From Oribacterium sp. (GTDB lineage: Bacteria > Bacillota_A > Clostridia > Lachnospirales > Lachnospiraceae): a stretch of 18,756 nt of DNA. The notes under the pieces are model-generated. The model saw only the letters and a list, made by a program, of their open reading frames with translations. It had not been told where the DNA came from and searched no databases. A program made the position numbers and the translations under genes. Positions 1 to 7,848 of the stretch are shown piece by piece. The DNA is taken from positions 1 to 18,756 of the forward strand of contig JAGAXP010000084.1 in the NCBI GenBank assembly GCA_017940955.1, written 5' to 3'. Each line of letters begins with the position of its first letter. Position 1 is the first letter of the stretch.

Positions 1-141
1 ATCAACCTTTTACAGTATGTAGCCCGTAAGGACGCAAAGTTCGCTGCAAAGGCATTAAAAAACCAGAAGCAGGAGGATGTAAAGAATACTGCTCCGGTTG
101 TAGAATCCCAGGATAAGAAGAACAACGAAAAGAAAAAATAA
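1..141 (+). CDS. C-terminal end of an unrecognised Lys-rich protein (5' truncated by window edge)
   Basis: An open frame runs from the first base of the window to a TAA at 139-141, giving 46 residues with no start codon in view. The visible part begins INLLQYVARKDAKF and becomes a charged, Lys/Asn/Glu-rich tail ending NNEKKK, which looks like a disordered, basic C-terminus. The domain that would identify the protein lies outside the window, so I assign no function. That the frame is real is supported by the strong Rho-independent terminator 45 bases after its stop codon. Confidence 0.6.
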   Translation: MNLLQYVARKDAKFAAKALKNQKQEDVKNTAPVVESQDKKNNEKKK

Positions 142-186
142 TAACCTGAAGATATAAACAGCTCAATAAACGGATTTAATTTTATA

Positions 187-221
187 AAGCTTTCTGACTT
201 GGATCAGTCAGGGAGCTTTTT
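187..221 (+). terminator. Rho-independent terminator of the truncated first gene
   Basis: A 13-bp stem (187-199 with 206-218, two T-G wobbles, otherwise fully paired) closes a 6-nt loop and is followed directly by a run of T (217-221). It lies 45 nt after the stop of the first gene and isolates it from the giant sensor downstream. Confidence 0.88.
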
Positions 222-520
222 CGTTATCGTGGAATCTCATAAGGAAATTATCGCCTTATGGCGTATGTCGACCGACGACGAGCAGGGTTTGAGGTTATCT
301 TCCCTGCGCATTTCTGTGATTTAACCACCGGATCAGTTTGGCAGTTTAAATCCACGATCACTGATGATTCTCTCATATTTTTATGTTTTTAGCCGAAATA
401 GCAGATATACGCCTTAGTTTAATAAAAGGCTTGTGACAGATCGGATTTTGTAGAGTACATCTGTAATTTAGTACTGTTGATGACCAATAGGAAGCAGCAT
501 AGACACAGTCGGAGATCCAT
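222..520. other. Intergenic gap with a multi-stem inverted-repeat structure (226-358)
   Basis: No clear gene lies in this 299-nt gap. From 226 to 358 perfect inverted repeats are nested: an outer pair ATCGTGGA/TCCACGAT (226-233 and 351-358) encloses CATAAGG/CCTTATG (238-244, 254-260), GCAGGG/CCCTGC (282-287, 302-307) and GATTTAA/TTAAATC (318-324, 346-352). The innermost arm shares two bases with the outer one. The pattern fits a multibranched RNA or a small dispersed repeat with terminal inverted repeats. A 44-codon ORF (258-392) overlaps it but has no convincing ribosome site. The rest (360-520) holds short dyads, for example ACAGAT/ATCTGT at 436-465, and no promoter I would defend. Confidence 0.45.
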
Positions 521-3500
521 ATGAGTACAAAAGTTAATGATTTTACAAAAGCGGATTATAGTAAGGATTATATTATGAATGGCCTTAAAGCCATGCCGGG
601 AGGTTTTTTTATCTATAAGGCTGATTGGGAAGAAGAGCGGATACTTTATGCCAATCAGGCGATACTAGACCTGTTCGAATGTAAAAGTAATGAAGATTTT
701 CAGGAGCTTACCGGCGGATCGTTTAAGGGAATGGTATATCCGGAGGACTACGAAAGAATTGAGACCAGTATCAAGGTACAGATAGACAATTCCGATGACC
801 ACTTCGATAAGGTTCATTACAGGATAATGACAAAAACCGGAAGGATACTGGAAATCGAGGATATAGCAAAGCTGTATGAAGATCCGGTAGAGGGTCCGCT
901 GTTTTATGTGTTTGTTTCTACATATAAATCTACGATCGATCAGCTGACGGGACTTTTAAATCGGGATTATTTTATGAAATCGGCTAAGGATGGCTGCAAT
1001 GAGCTTTATACCGAAAACAAAAAACCTGTAGTTATCGCATTTGATCTTAACGGACTGGAAAAGTTCAGCTCAAGGTACGGATTGGAGGAGGCTGATAATT
1101 TCCTGTTTGTGTTTTCTGAAATCTTAAAAAGACATTTTCCTGCACAGAATTGTGCCAGGTTTAGTTCGGATCATTTTTATGCCTATGCAGGATCAGAGGG
1201 TATAGAGATATTACTGAATCAGGTCATAGGAGAGCTGCACTCTGCCAATAACGGCAGAACTCTTACAGTACGTATAGGTATCCTGAATTATCTTCCTGAT
1301 ATGACTATGAATGAGGCATGCGATAAGGCCAGGATAGCAGCGGATACACTTATAGGGATAGACATATCGGATTATGCCTGGTATGACAATGAAATAAGTG
1401 GAAAGCAGCTTAGCAGAGAGTATTTGGTCAGTACCTTTGATCAGGCGCTGGCGGAAGGCTGGATAGAGCCCTATTATCAGCCTGTAGTAAGAAGTCTTAC
1501 GGGCAGAGTGTGCGCATTTGAAGCCTTTGCCAGATGGCAGGATCCGGAGTTCGGCATACTCACGCCGCCGGAATTTTTACCTGCGCTGGAGGAAAACGGA
1601 CTTGCATACCGTCTTGAAATGTACATTGTCGGGAAGGTGGCAGAAATGCTTCAGCAAAGGCTTGAAAACGGACAGCCTGTAGTTACAGTGGGTATAAATA
1701 TTTCCAAATCGGACTTTGAAGTAGGTGATCCTGTGACTATGATTTCAGCTGCCTGTGATTCCCATGGGATAAGCAGGAATCTCATATCTGTTGATATCTC
1801 AGAAACAGTTCTCATGAGAGAACGAGAACTTATCAGTGGTGCCATAGACAGGCTGCATGATGCCGGTTTTGAGGTCTGGATGGATGATTTCGGTGCCGGA
1901 TATTCCGCCTTAAGTGCGCTGAAAGACTTTAATTTTGACGGAATAAAGATCAAATTTTCATTTCTTAAAGATCTGAATGAAAGATCTGCTGAGATTTTGA
2001 AAATGACCATAAAAATGGTTAAAGCTTTGGGTATCCATACCCTGGCCGAAGACATCGAATCTAAAGAGCAGAATGATTTCCTCAGGAGTATAGGATGCGA
2101 AAGGATACAGGGAAATTTTTATTTAGAACCCGAAAATCTGGAGGTTACTTTGGATCATATGAAAGAAAAGGGCTTATTGTTTGAAAGCCTTGATGTCTAC
2201 GACTTTTATCAGAAAGCCGGTCTCACAGATGTCATTTCCAAGTATCCTAAAGCTCTGTTTTTCTTTGACGGAAAGCAATTTTCATCTTTATATAAAAACG
2301 AAGCTTACGTCAGAGATATAGACAATAAGAAAAGTTCTTCGATAAATCTGTCAAATCTCACTTTAGGCACAGAGATTTCCATGAATCTTGATAAGTTGAG
2401 AAAGCTTGCTGTAAAAGCCATCAAAAATGACAGGACAGAAGGCATGATCATCCTTCAGAAAAATCGAAATATCAAGATAAGCTTTGCCCCGGTAGCCGGC
2501 TCCCCCAGAGGACATATTTTATCGGTTTCCATGGATGTCATAGACCGGAATGTAAGGGGATATTTCGAAGGAATGAACAGTATCATGGAGACCATCATGT
2601 CTGTATATGAATGTATCTACCTTATCGATTATGAAACGGATTCCAGAACTGTCATAACCAGTACCTTTTCCGGTGAAAATGACGGAGAGGTCATATATGG
2701 TCTGAAGCGGTTTTATGAAGATTATGCAGTAGGAAGGGCACATATAAATGACCTGGAGCGTCTCCGCAGATTTCTTGACAGATCAAATATTGATGGAAGA
2801 TTTAAAGCATCGGACAGAGGCTGTTTTTCGGAAATATTCCTTGTGAAACAGAATGACGGCATTTATAAATGGACAGAGTTTCTGTTTGTACTCATACCTG
2901 AGACAGAAGGGAAAAGGTACTATGTATGCGTTAAACCTGCCGAGATCGAAGAAACAGACAATAAAGCAGATATCATTGTAAGGCTGCTGGAAACCAACCA
3001 GATTGACATCGGTAAAGTAATAGCCAATAGGGATGATGCCTGGACTAAGGCTATTCTTCAGTTTGGAAATATAAAAATGTTCTGGAAGGACAGAGAACGC
3101 AGATTTGTGGGAGCCAGCGATGCTTTCCTGAAGTATTATAACTACAGATCCCTTGATGAAATATTGGGGAAAACCGATGAAGACCTGCAGTGGCATATCG
3201 ATGACAATCCATACAGAACCGATGAGCTGCATGTCATCGAGAGAGGTGAGACAGTTCTCAATGCTCCCGGAGATGTCATCGTAGGAGGAGTTCCGAGGGC
3301 TATCCTTGCCAATAAATTTCCTATTTATCAGGACGGAAAGATCATAGGTCTGGTGGGATATTTTCTGGATGTTGAGAAGGATCTGAATATAGATTCAAGT
3401 GCTGCGAAAAGTAATCTGACAGATCCGCTGACAGGTCTTCTCAACTCCCAGGGAATGATGCTCACTATGCTTGAATTTGATGAGAATCTGAAAGCAAACG

Positions 3501-5803
3501 GACAGGATTATATATACACCTTTATACATATAGATGGATATAATGATGTACTTACGGAGTATGGCGAGGAAATTGCGGAGCATCTCATCAAGCTTATAGC
3601 AAGAACCATAAAAAGATCCTTTAAGGATACGGCAACCATAGCAAGAACCTATGGATGCTTCTTTACAGTGTGCGAAAAAAGTGCCTCTGCTGATATCATA
3701 GCAGGGGAGATCAATGCCTGTGTGGATGCAATAAAGAACATCAAGGAGGTTGAAAAGTGTCGATGCTCTCTGAACATGACCTATGGTCTGTCCCTGGGTT
3801 CGGAAGCCGTTAATACTCAGGATATCATCGATATTGCAAAGAAGAGACAGCAGATCAGCTTCCAAAGAAAAGGGCTCAATCCTTCATTCAGCAACACTGA
3901 GATAATGCCTGATGTTTACAGGGATCTTCCGCTTCCTTATTTTGTGTTTAAGCCAGTGACAGATGATGCGGACGGCTCATTACGGGATATGAAATATCTG
4001 TTCGTTAACCAGAAATACAGTGAAATGACAGGTATTACAAAGAAGGAACTTTTGGGAAAAGGCTATATAGAAACCTTCCCAAGGGCGGATCGTGCCTGGA
4101 TCGAGTATACCTATAGAGCAGTCAGGGGTGAATACGTAAATCATATACTCTACGACGAAGCCACAAGACACTGGCTTCATTTCACTGCTGCGCCTTCAGT
4201 AGTTCCGGGAACCTGTGCGGTTGTCTGCGATGTGGTCGACGGCGAAAAAAAGGAAGAAAACCGTTTGTCAGTGGGACAGGCGACTATGGAGGAAATGGTC
4301 AGGCTTGCAAGGATCCTTGACACAGAAATCAACTATAATACAGCTATAAATAATGCTCTTCAGTTTATCGGAAACGTTACCGGTGCATCCAGGGTGCATA
4401 TATTCGAAACTGACAGAAGAACCTTTAACAATACCTTTGAGTGGCATTCAGCAGGTATAGAAGAGGGAAAGGGCAAGCTTCAGCAGAATGACTACAGGTA
4501 TATCTCCCTGTGGGAAAAATATCTCGAAAAGGATACAAGCATAGTTATAGAGAATGTAAATCTCCTTAAGTATGACCACCCGGAGGGATATAATTACATG
4601 AGATCCAAGGGTATCAAATGGATGATCAGTGCACCCATGTACCACAGAGGGCAGCTTCTGGGATATCTTGGTGTAGACAATTTTGATCATGACAGGAGTA
4701 TAGACATCAGAAAATTTATGGAGAATGCTGCGTATCTTATATCAGCACGTCTCAAGCTTCACGATTTCCATGAAAAGATAAGCATGATGGAGTCAGAGTA
4801 TGAAGCTCATGAGAAGTGGTCACTTACCCAGAAGGCAGGTTACAGGGTCGTTGGGATTCTGACCAGAAGTGAGGAAAAAGCTGCGATTTTAAATGACGCT
4901 ATAAGAGAAGTGGGGGATATTCTGGGGGCTGACAGGGTTTCGTTGCTTGAAGTGAGGGAAAATAATATCAACAACACCTATGAATATTGCAGGGATAATA
5001 TCGTATCTTTAAGGGATGAGAGAAATTCCATGAAGCTTGATGGCTATATCGGTATGCTGTCAGAAGCTTATAGCAGACATTCTGCTTTTGTCATAGGAAA
5101 CATTGAAGATATAAGGGACTATAATCCTGAAAAATATAAGTTTTTAAGGGATAAGGATATCAGCCGGTATATTGAGGTGCCGCTGTATGATAATGACCGC
5201 TTTGCGGGTTTCCTGGTGGTGGATAATTATTCATTAACCACCCAGGTAGATATAGATGGTTTTTTGGATATGATAGCGATCCTGATGGAACAAATGGTCG
5301 TTGCAAGGCAGCATGAGATTGAGATAAAACGTAAATATGCTGTTAAGGTTGACAATGATCACAGGAAAGCTTTTAATGATCCGGAAAAAGATTCACGGCT
5401 CGGGGATATGATGGAAATATTTAATGTTTATGAGGATATCTCCCTTCCGTCCTATTATGTTAGTGTACGTTTCAATGGTGATGGAACAAAGGCAGAAGAC
5501 TTCATATACATGTTTGTGAACAGGGCATTTTGTAAGCTTGTAAAGCGTCAACCTGAAGAAATGCTTGGGAAGAGCTATAAGGAGGTATTTCTGGAAGCAG
5601 ATCCGCAGCTGATAACGGATATTTATGAGGTTTCGGTTTTGGGGGTCATCAAGAGGGAAAAAAGATATGATCCCGTCGGCCGGTGCTGGATGGAAACAGT
5701 CATCATGCCTGTGGCGGATACCGGTTTCTGCGTTGTTATGCTTCTGAATCCCGATGCAAACCCCAAAGAAGTTTATGATCTTGGTGATGGGGCAGAGAGA
5801 TAA
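521..5803 (+). CDS. Giant cytoplasmic PAS-GGDEF-EAL-PAS-GGDEF-PAS-GAF-GAF-PAS signalling protein, probably frameshifted at its 3' end
   Basis: A 1760-residue soluble multidomain protein of the c-di-GMP class; no membrane segment or signal peptide is visible. Approximate order: PAS (15-135); GGDEF-like (140-297) with the signature degraded to SSDHF at 215-219, so probably not a cyclase; EAL (298-548); two PAS-like segments (560-675, 680-815); PAS (847-957); a second degenerate GGDEF (965-1110, YGCFF where GGDEF is expected); PAS (1127-1242); GAF (1257-1413); GAF (1437-1597); PAS (1637-1743). The EAL domain keeps E334 (as EAF), an NIS motif, the paired D455-D456 in DDFG, the later AED and the QG..... 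P tail, so c-di-GMP phosphodiesterase activity is plausible by family knowledge. The start is supported by GGAG at 511-514. The reading stops at 5801-5803 just after a PAS domain, and an obvious GAF domain continues in the +1 frame to 6299. The intact protein would be about 1925 residues. Confidence 0.9.
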   Translation: MSTKVNDFTKADYSKDYIMNGLKAMPGGFFIYKADWEEERILYANQAILDLFECKSNEDFQELTGGSFKGMVYPEDYERIETSIKVQIDNSDDHFDKVHYRIMTKTGRILEIEDIAKLYEDPVEGPLFYVFVSTYKSTIDQLTGLLNRDYFMKSAKDGCNELYTENKKPVVIAFDLNGLEKFSSRYGLEEADNFLFVFSEILKRHFPAQNCARFSSDHFYAYAGSEGIEILLNQVIGELHSANNGRTLTVRIGILNYLPDMTMNEACDKARIAADTLIGIDISDYAWYDNEISGKQLSREYLVSTFDQALAEGWIEPYYQPVVRSLTGRVCAFEAFARWQDPEFGILTPPEFLPALEENGLAYRLEMYIVGKVAEMLQQRLENGQPVVTVGINISKSDFEVGDPVTMISAACDSHGISRNLISVDISETVLMRERELISGAIDRLHDAGFEVWMDDFGAGYSALSALKDFNFDGIKIKFSFLKDLNERSAEILKMTIKMVKALGIHTLAEDIESKEQNDFLRSIGCERIQGNFYLEPENLEVTLDHMKEKGLLFESLDVYDFYQKAGLTDVISKYPKALFFFDGKQFSSLYKNEAYVRDIDNKKSSSINLSNLTLGTEISMNLDKLRKLAVKAIKNDRTEGMIILQKNRNIKISFAPVAGSPRGHILSVSMDVIDRNVRGYFEGMNSIMETIMSVYECIYLIDYETDSRTVITSTFSGENDGEVIYGLKRFYEDYAVGRAHINDLERLRRFLDRSNIDGRFKASDRGCFSEIFLVKQNDGIYKWTEFLFVLIPETEGKRYYVCVKPAEIEETDNKADIIVRLLETNQIDIGKVIANRDDAWTKAILQFGNIKMFWKDRERRFVGASDAFLKYYNYRSLDEILGKTDEDLQWHIDDNPYRTDELHVIERGETVLNAPGDVIVGGVPRAILANKFPIYQDGKIIGLVGYFLDVEKDLNIDSSAAKSNLTDPLTGLLNSQGMMLTMLEFDENLKANGQDYIYTFIHIDGYNDVLTEYGEEIAEHLIKLIARTIKRSFKDTATIARTYGCFFTVCEKSASADIIAGEINACVDAIKNIKEVEKCRCSLNMTYGLSLGSEAVNTQDIIDIAKKRQQISFQRKGLNPSFSNTEIMPDVYRDLPLPYFVFKPVTDDADGSLRDMKYLFVNQKYSEMTGITKKELLGKGYIETFPRADRAWIEYTYRAVRGEYVNHILYDEATRHWLHFTAAPSVVPGTCAVVCDVVDGEKKEENRLSVGQATMEEMVRLARILDTEINYNTAINNALQFIGNVTGASRVHIFETDRRTFNNTFEWHSAGIEEGKGKLQQNDYRYISLWEKYLEKDTSIVIENVNLLKYDHPEGYNYMRSKGIKWMISAPMYHRGQLLGYLGVDNFDHDRSIDIRKFMENAAYLISARLKLHDFHEKISMMESEYEAHEKWSLTQKAGYRVVGILTRSEEKAAILNDAIREVGDILGADRVSLLEVRENNINNTYEYCRDNIVSLRDERNSMKLDGYIGMLSEAYSRHSAFVIGNIEDIRDYNPEKYKFLRDKDISRYIEVPLYDNDRFAGFLVVDNYSLTTQVDIDGFLDMIAILMEQMVVARQHEIEIKRKYAVKVDNDHRKAFNDPEKDSRLGDMMEIFNVYEDISLPSYYVSVRFNGDGTKAEDFIYMFVNRAFCKLVKRQPEEMLGKSYKEVFLEADPQLITDIYEVSVLGVIKREKRYDPVGRCWMETVIMPVADTGFCVVMLLNPDANPKEVYDLGDGAER

Positions 5804-6299
5804 GACAGCTGCTGTCGTGGTAAGAGCCGGCGAAATCCTTAATGAAGAAAAGGATGATGATCTTGCCATAAGGATGGTACTGGAGGAGATGGGAGGACAC
5901 CTGGCTGCGGAACATATCTACATTTTGCTGCTCGATCATAACAGGAATACCTTCAGCGAAAGATATGAATGGTGCGCTGACGGAATAAGGTCGAATCTGG
6001 GAGTGCTGCAAAAGATTGATAAAGAAATGCTTGAAAGATCTGAAGCCTTCAAACGCGGTAAATATGTCTATGAAGATATAAGTGCAGTCAGAAACAGAGA
6101 TGCTATATTATATGATTTTCTGAATTCAAGAAACATAAGAAATACTGTTCATGTACCTTTAAAAAGGGGAGATAAGATCATAGGATTCTTTGGAGCGGAT
6201 AATATTGAATTCAGTAATGAAAAGAATATTGCAGATATCATGCAGTCAGTATCGTATTTTATTTCAGCAAGGATCATTGTGGCTCAGATGGATATGTGA
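5754..6299 (+). pseudogene. Detached C-terminal GAF domain of the giant sensor (other reading frame)
   Basis: From about 5790 to 6299 the +1 frame encodes roughly 170 residues of GAF domain. It resembles the two GAF domains inside the upstream protein: a leading helix, then FSERYEWCADGI, which aligns with FNNTFEWHSAGI of the first GAF, then VHVPLKRGDKIIGFFGADN, which aligns with the end-strand pattern of both. It overlaps the upstream gene by about 50 bases. The possible ATGs (5754, 5775, 5787) have no Shine-Dalgarno sequence, so independent translation looks poor. The simplest reading is that this is the real C-terminus of the 521 gene, separated by an indel in GGGG (5789-5792) or (GA)3 (5795-5800), or by a sequencing error. 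A separately translated GAF protein or recoding are alternatives. Confidence 0.75.
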
Positions 6300-6345
6300 C
6301 AGTATAATTGTCTTAAAACCTTAAGAAAACATTATCAGTATGCTT

Positions 6346-6374
6346 TTGCGTTTAACAGATACATATGATAAAAT
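6346..6374 (+). promoter_or_regulatory. Possible sigma-A promoter of the HTH gene
   Basis: TTGCGT (6346-6351), a 17-nt spacer and TAAAAT (6369-6374) lie about 48 nt upstream of the HTH start. The -10 matches 5 of 6 consensus bases and the -35 only 3 of 6. The gap after the GAF frame is 123 nt without a terminator, so read-through from the giant sensor is also possible. Confidence 0.35.
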
Positions 6375-6422
6375 CTTTGATATATAAAAGTTAGGGGTAT
6401 CAGTAACAGAGTGAGGTGAGAT

Positions 6423-6668
6423 ATGAGTTACATTGATCAGGAAGCCACAGGCGAGTTATTGCGGTTGGCTGTAAAAAGCAGTAGTTTTTCAGTTTCCGAC
6501 ATATGTAAGGAGATGAATATATCAACAACATCTATATATAACTGGTTCAGGGGCGATACGCTTCCCAGCATAGAAAACCTCTTTTTGTTTGCTGAGCTTG
6601 TTGGACAAAAGGTGGATGATATTGTTGTGTATGTATCTGACAGAAACAACAAGGCAGATGCTGCATAA
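6423..6668 (+). CDS. Small XRE/Cro-CI-type helix-turn-helix DNA-binding protein
   Basis: An 81-residue protein that is almost entirely one Cro/CI-like HTH domain. It has the typical five-helix pattern: a helix from about residue 8 to 18, the HTH core FSVSDICKEMNISTTSIYNW (23-42), then a GDTLPSIENL turn and the AELVGQKVDDIV helix common to this family. No effector or oligomerisation domain follows, only a short polar tail. A good ribosome site (GAGGTGA just before the ATG) supports the start, and a strong terminator follows. Presumably a repressor or activator of nearby or its own transcription; the target is unknown. It sits between the giant sensor and the csrA island. Confidence 0.88.
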   Translation: MSYIDQEATGELLRLAVKSSSFSVSDICKEMNISTTSIYNWFRGDTLPSIENLFLFAELVGQKVDDIVVYVSDRNNKADAA

Positions 6669-6702
6669 ATGCTGCGTCAGAATTCAGGAATAAAATATTT
6701 GC

Positions 6703-6744
6703 AAAAATCCCGTCGCTCCTGTATCGGAGTGGCGGGATTTTTTT
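6703..6744 (+). terminator. Rho-independent terminator of the HTH gene
   Basis: A 15-bp stem (6705-6719 with 6726-6740, two G-T wobbles) with a 6-nt loop runs into T7. A run of A on its left side means it could also stop traffic from the - strand. Confidence 0.92.
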
Positions 6745-6762
6745 AAAACAAATAATGAAAAG

Positions 6763-6792
6763 AAAAAGCCGTCATACAAAATATATGACGGC
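6763..6792 (-). terminator. Rho-independent terminator of the long DUF6465 gene
   Basis: A perfect 9-bp stem GCCGTCATA/TATGACGGC (6768-6776, 6784-6792) with a 7-nt loop; on the - strand it is followed by TTTTT (6763-6767). It lies 36 nt beyond the stop of the - strand gene. Confidence 0.92.
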
Positions 6793-6828
6793 CAACATGA
6801 TATATAGCAGGGAGTGTCCCCTGCATAA

Positions 6829-7365
6829 TTACAGATTGATCTTGTAGTCATCGCCGCCTTCGCCATCGATGGTGAAGTAAGCAGCTGATTCGTCAGCATT
6901 GATATAAATCTTGACATCCTTAACGGTAGCCTTGATCTTCTTGGCAGCGGCTATTGCTTCATTCTCGATACTGGCGGGATCATAATCGATTCCGTTGATC
7001 TGAAGAGTAACAGCAGCCTTAACAGCTGTTTCCTTTGCTGCTTTCTTATCAGCGGGTTTCTTTGCAGCAGTCTTAGGAGCAGCCTTCTTTTCAGCAACTG
7101 CTTTCTTAGGAGCAGCCTTCTTTTCGGCAGCAGCCTCTGTCTTCTTGGGAGCAGCCTTAGGAGATTCCTTCTTCTCAGCAATCACTTCTGCCTTCTTGGG
7201 AGCGGCTTTGGGAGCTTCCTTTTTCTCAACAGCTGTTTCGGCCTTCTTAGGTTCTTCCTTCTTAACAGCTACATTTTTAACAGCTTCTGTCTTTTTCTCT
7301 TCTACAGGTTTTACAGGAGCTGTGGTTTTAGCTGCCTTAGGAGCAGCTGTCTTTGTCTTTGCCAT
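6829..7365 (-). CDS. DUF6465-family protein with a long Lys/Ala/Pro-rich, histone-H1-like N-terminal arm
   Basis: A 178-residue protein. Residues 1-117 are low-complexity and strongly basic, built of variants of EKKxAPKAAPKKAE, like bacterial histone-H1-like or AlgP-type tails, which usually bind nucleic acid or are disordered. Residues 118-178 form a compact domain (LQINGIDYDP... AYFTIDGEGGDDYKINL) that I recognise as DUF6465, of unknown function. The stand-alone copy at 7940-8140 shares the domain, down to the YKINL end. The start is fixed by AAAGGAGA upstream. A TTGACA/TAAAAT promoter and phased A-tracts suggest strong expression. Nucleoid or RNA binding is an inference from composition only. 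Confidence 0.88.
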   Translation of the reverse strand: MAKTKTAAPKAAKTTAPVKPVEEKKTEAVKNVAVKKEEPKKAETAVEKKEAPKAAPKKAEVIAEKKESPKAAPKKTEAAAEKKAAPKKAVAEKKAAPKTAAKKPADKKAAKETAVKAAVTLQINGIDYDPASIENEAIAAAKKIKATVKDVKIYINADESAAYFTIDGEGGDDYKINL

Positions 7366-7409
7366 ATCAATATGTCTCCTTTAAAATATAAAAGCTTTTT
7401 ATAAAAATG

Positions 7410-7438
7410 ATTTTATTTCCGTAAAACAGAGATGTCAA
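7410..7438 (-). promoter_or_regulatory. Near-consensus sigma-A promoter of the long DUF6465 gene
   Basis: On the - strand: TTGACA (7438-7433), exactly 17 nt, then TAAAAT (7415-7410). The expected start of transcription is near 7403, giving a leader of about 38 nt. A 7-bp AT-only inverted repeat (7387-7403) lies at the start of that leader. Confidence 0.82.
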
Positions 7439-7440
7439 TT

Positions 7441-7488
7441 ATTTTCAAGCATTTTCTGAGTATTTTCAAGGGTTTTGGCAGGAGTTTT
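7441..7488 (-). promoter_or_regulatory. Helically phased A-tracts (probable curved DNA/UP-like element) upstream of the promoter
   Basis: Five T4 runs on the + strand (A4 on the - strand) begin at 7442, 7452, 7463, 7473 and 7485, that is every 10 to 12 bp, immediately upstream of the -35 box at 7433-7438. ATTTTCAAG occurs twice exactly 21 bp apart (7441 and 7462). Phased A-tracts bend DNA, and such upstream sequences are known to stimulate promoters. Confidence 0.6.
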
Positions 7489-7502
7489 CCATATAAGCCA
7501 AT

Positions 7503-7522
7503 CAAAATATGACGATATTTTG
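7503..7522. promoter_or_regulatory. 20-bp perfect dyad between divergent csrA and DUF6465 genes (possible operator)
   Basis: CAAAATAT, four bases, ATATTTTG: a perfect 8+8 inverted repeat in the 232-bp divergent gap, about 75 nt upstream of the csrA start. Its geometry suits a dimeric regulator. It has no T-run to make it a terminator. Confidence 0.45.
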
Positions 7523-7580
7523 TAATAATGCTGTAAGGACATAAATGTTTTGATTAATATATATTATTTCTATAAATATT

Positions 7581-7588
7581 GGAGGGGG
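7581..7588 (+). promoter_or_regulatory. csrA ribosome binding site that fixes the start at 7598
   Basis: GGAGGGGG lies 9 nt before the ATG at 7598-7600. The longer in-frame ATG at 7550 has no such site and would add 16 residues not found in CsrA proteins. Confidence 0.85.
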
Positions 7589-7597
7589 GACTTGTAT

Positions 7598-7831
7598 ATG
7601 CTTGTATTAAGAAGGAAAAAGGACCAGACGTTGGTCATAAACGGTAATATCAAGATCACTGTTGCAAGAGTGGATGGAAACGGAGTCAGGCTTGCCATCG
7701 AAGCACCGGATCAGGTCAGCATTGTAAGAGGGGAGCTTACAGAATCTGCTGCGGCACCTACAGATGATATTGTGCCTATCGTTGAGCATAAGTCAAAGAA
7801 AAGAAGTATATTGAAGAAGATCGTGATCTGA
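7598..7831 (+). CDS. csrA: CsrA, carbon storage regulator (RNA-binding translational regulator)
   Basis: A 77-residue CsrA-family protein beginning MLVLRRKKDQTLVI. Homologues form a domain-swapped dimer that binds GGA-containing hairpin loops near ribosome sites and controls translation, for example of flagellin in Bacillus. The RNA-contacting residues are in place: L4 and R6 in the first strand, and R44 in VSIVRGE. Residue 5 is Arg where Thr is usual, and a basic tail (HKSKKRSILKK, ending IVI) makes it slightly longer than typical. It is not next to fliW or flagellar genes, unlike many Firmicute copies; it stands alone between two oppositely oriented DUF6465 genes. I could not identify a convincing promoter. 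Confidence 0.93.
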   Translation: MLVLRRKKDQTLVINGNIKITVARVDGNGVRLAIEAPDQVSIVRGELTESAAAPTDDIVPIVEHKSKKRSILKKIVI

Positions 7832-7848
7832 CTATATGAGTTTGCAAA

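Noticed and set aside
361..398. CTGATGA ... GAAA, the core words of a hammerhead ribozyme
   Set aside because: The bases after CTGATGA and before GAAA do not pair to make stem II, and no matching stem III was found.
222..520. c-di-GMP riboswitch ahead of the giant sensor
   Set aside because: No GEMM-type core sequence could be recognised, although the gap is structured.
7145..7384. 79-codon + strand ORF rich in Gly/Ala/Phe
   Set aside because: It is the antisense of the Lys/Ala/Pro repeats of the DUF6465 gene and has no ribosome site.
7550..7597. Longer N-terminus for csrA starting at 7550
   Set aside because: CsrA proteins begin at MLVL; GGAGGGGG sits correctly for the ATG at 7598.
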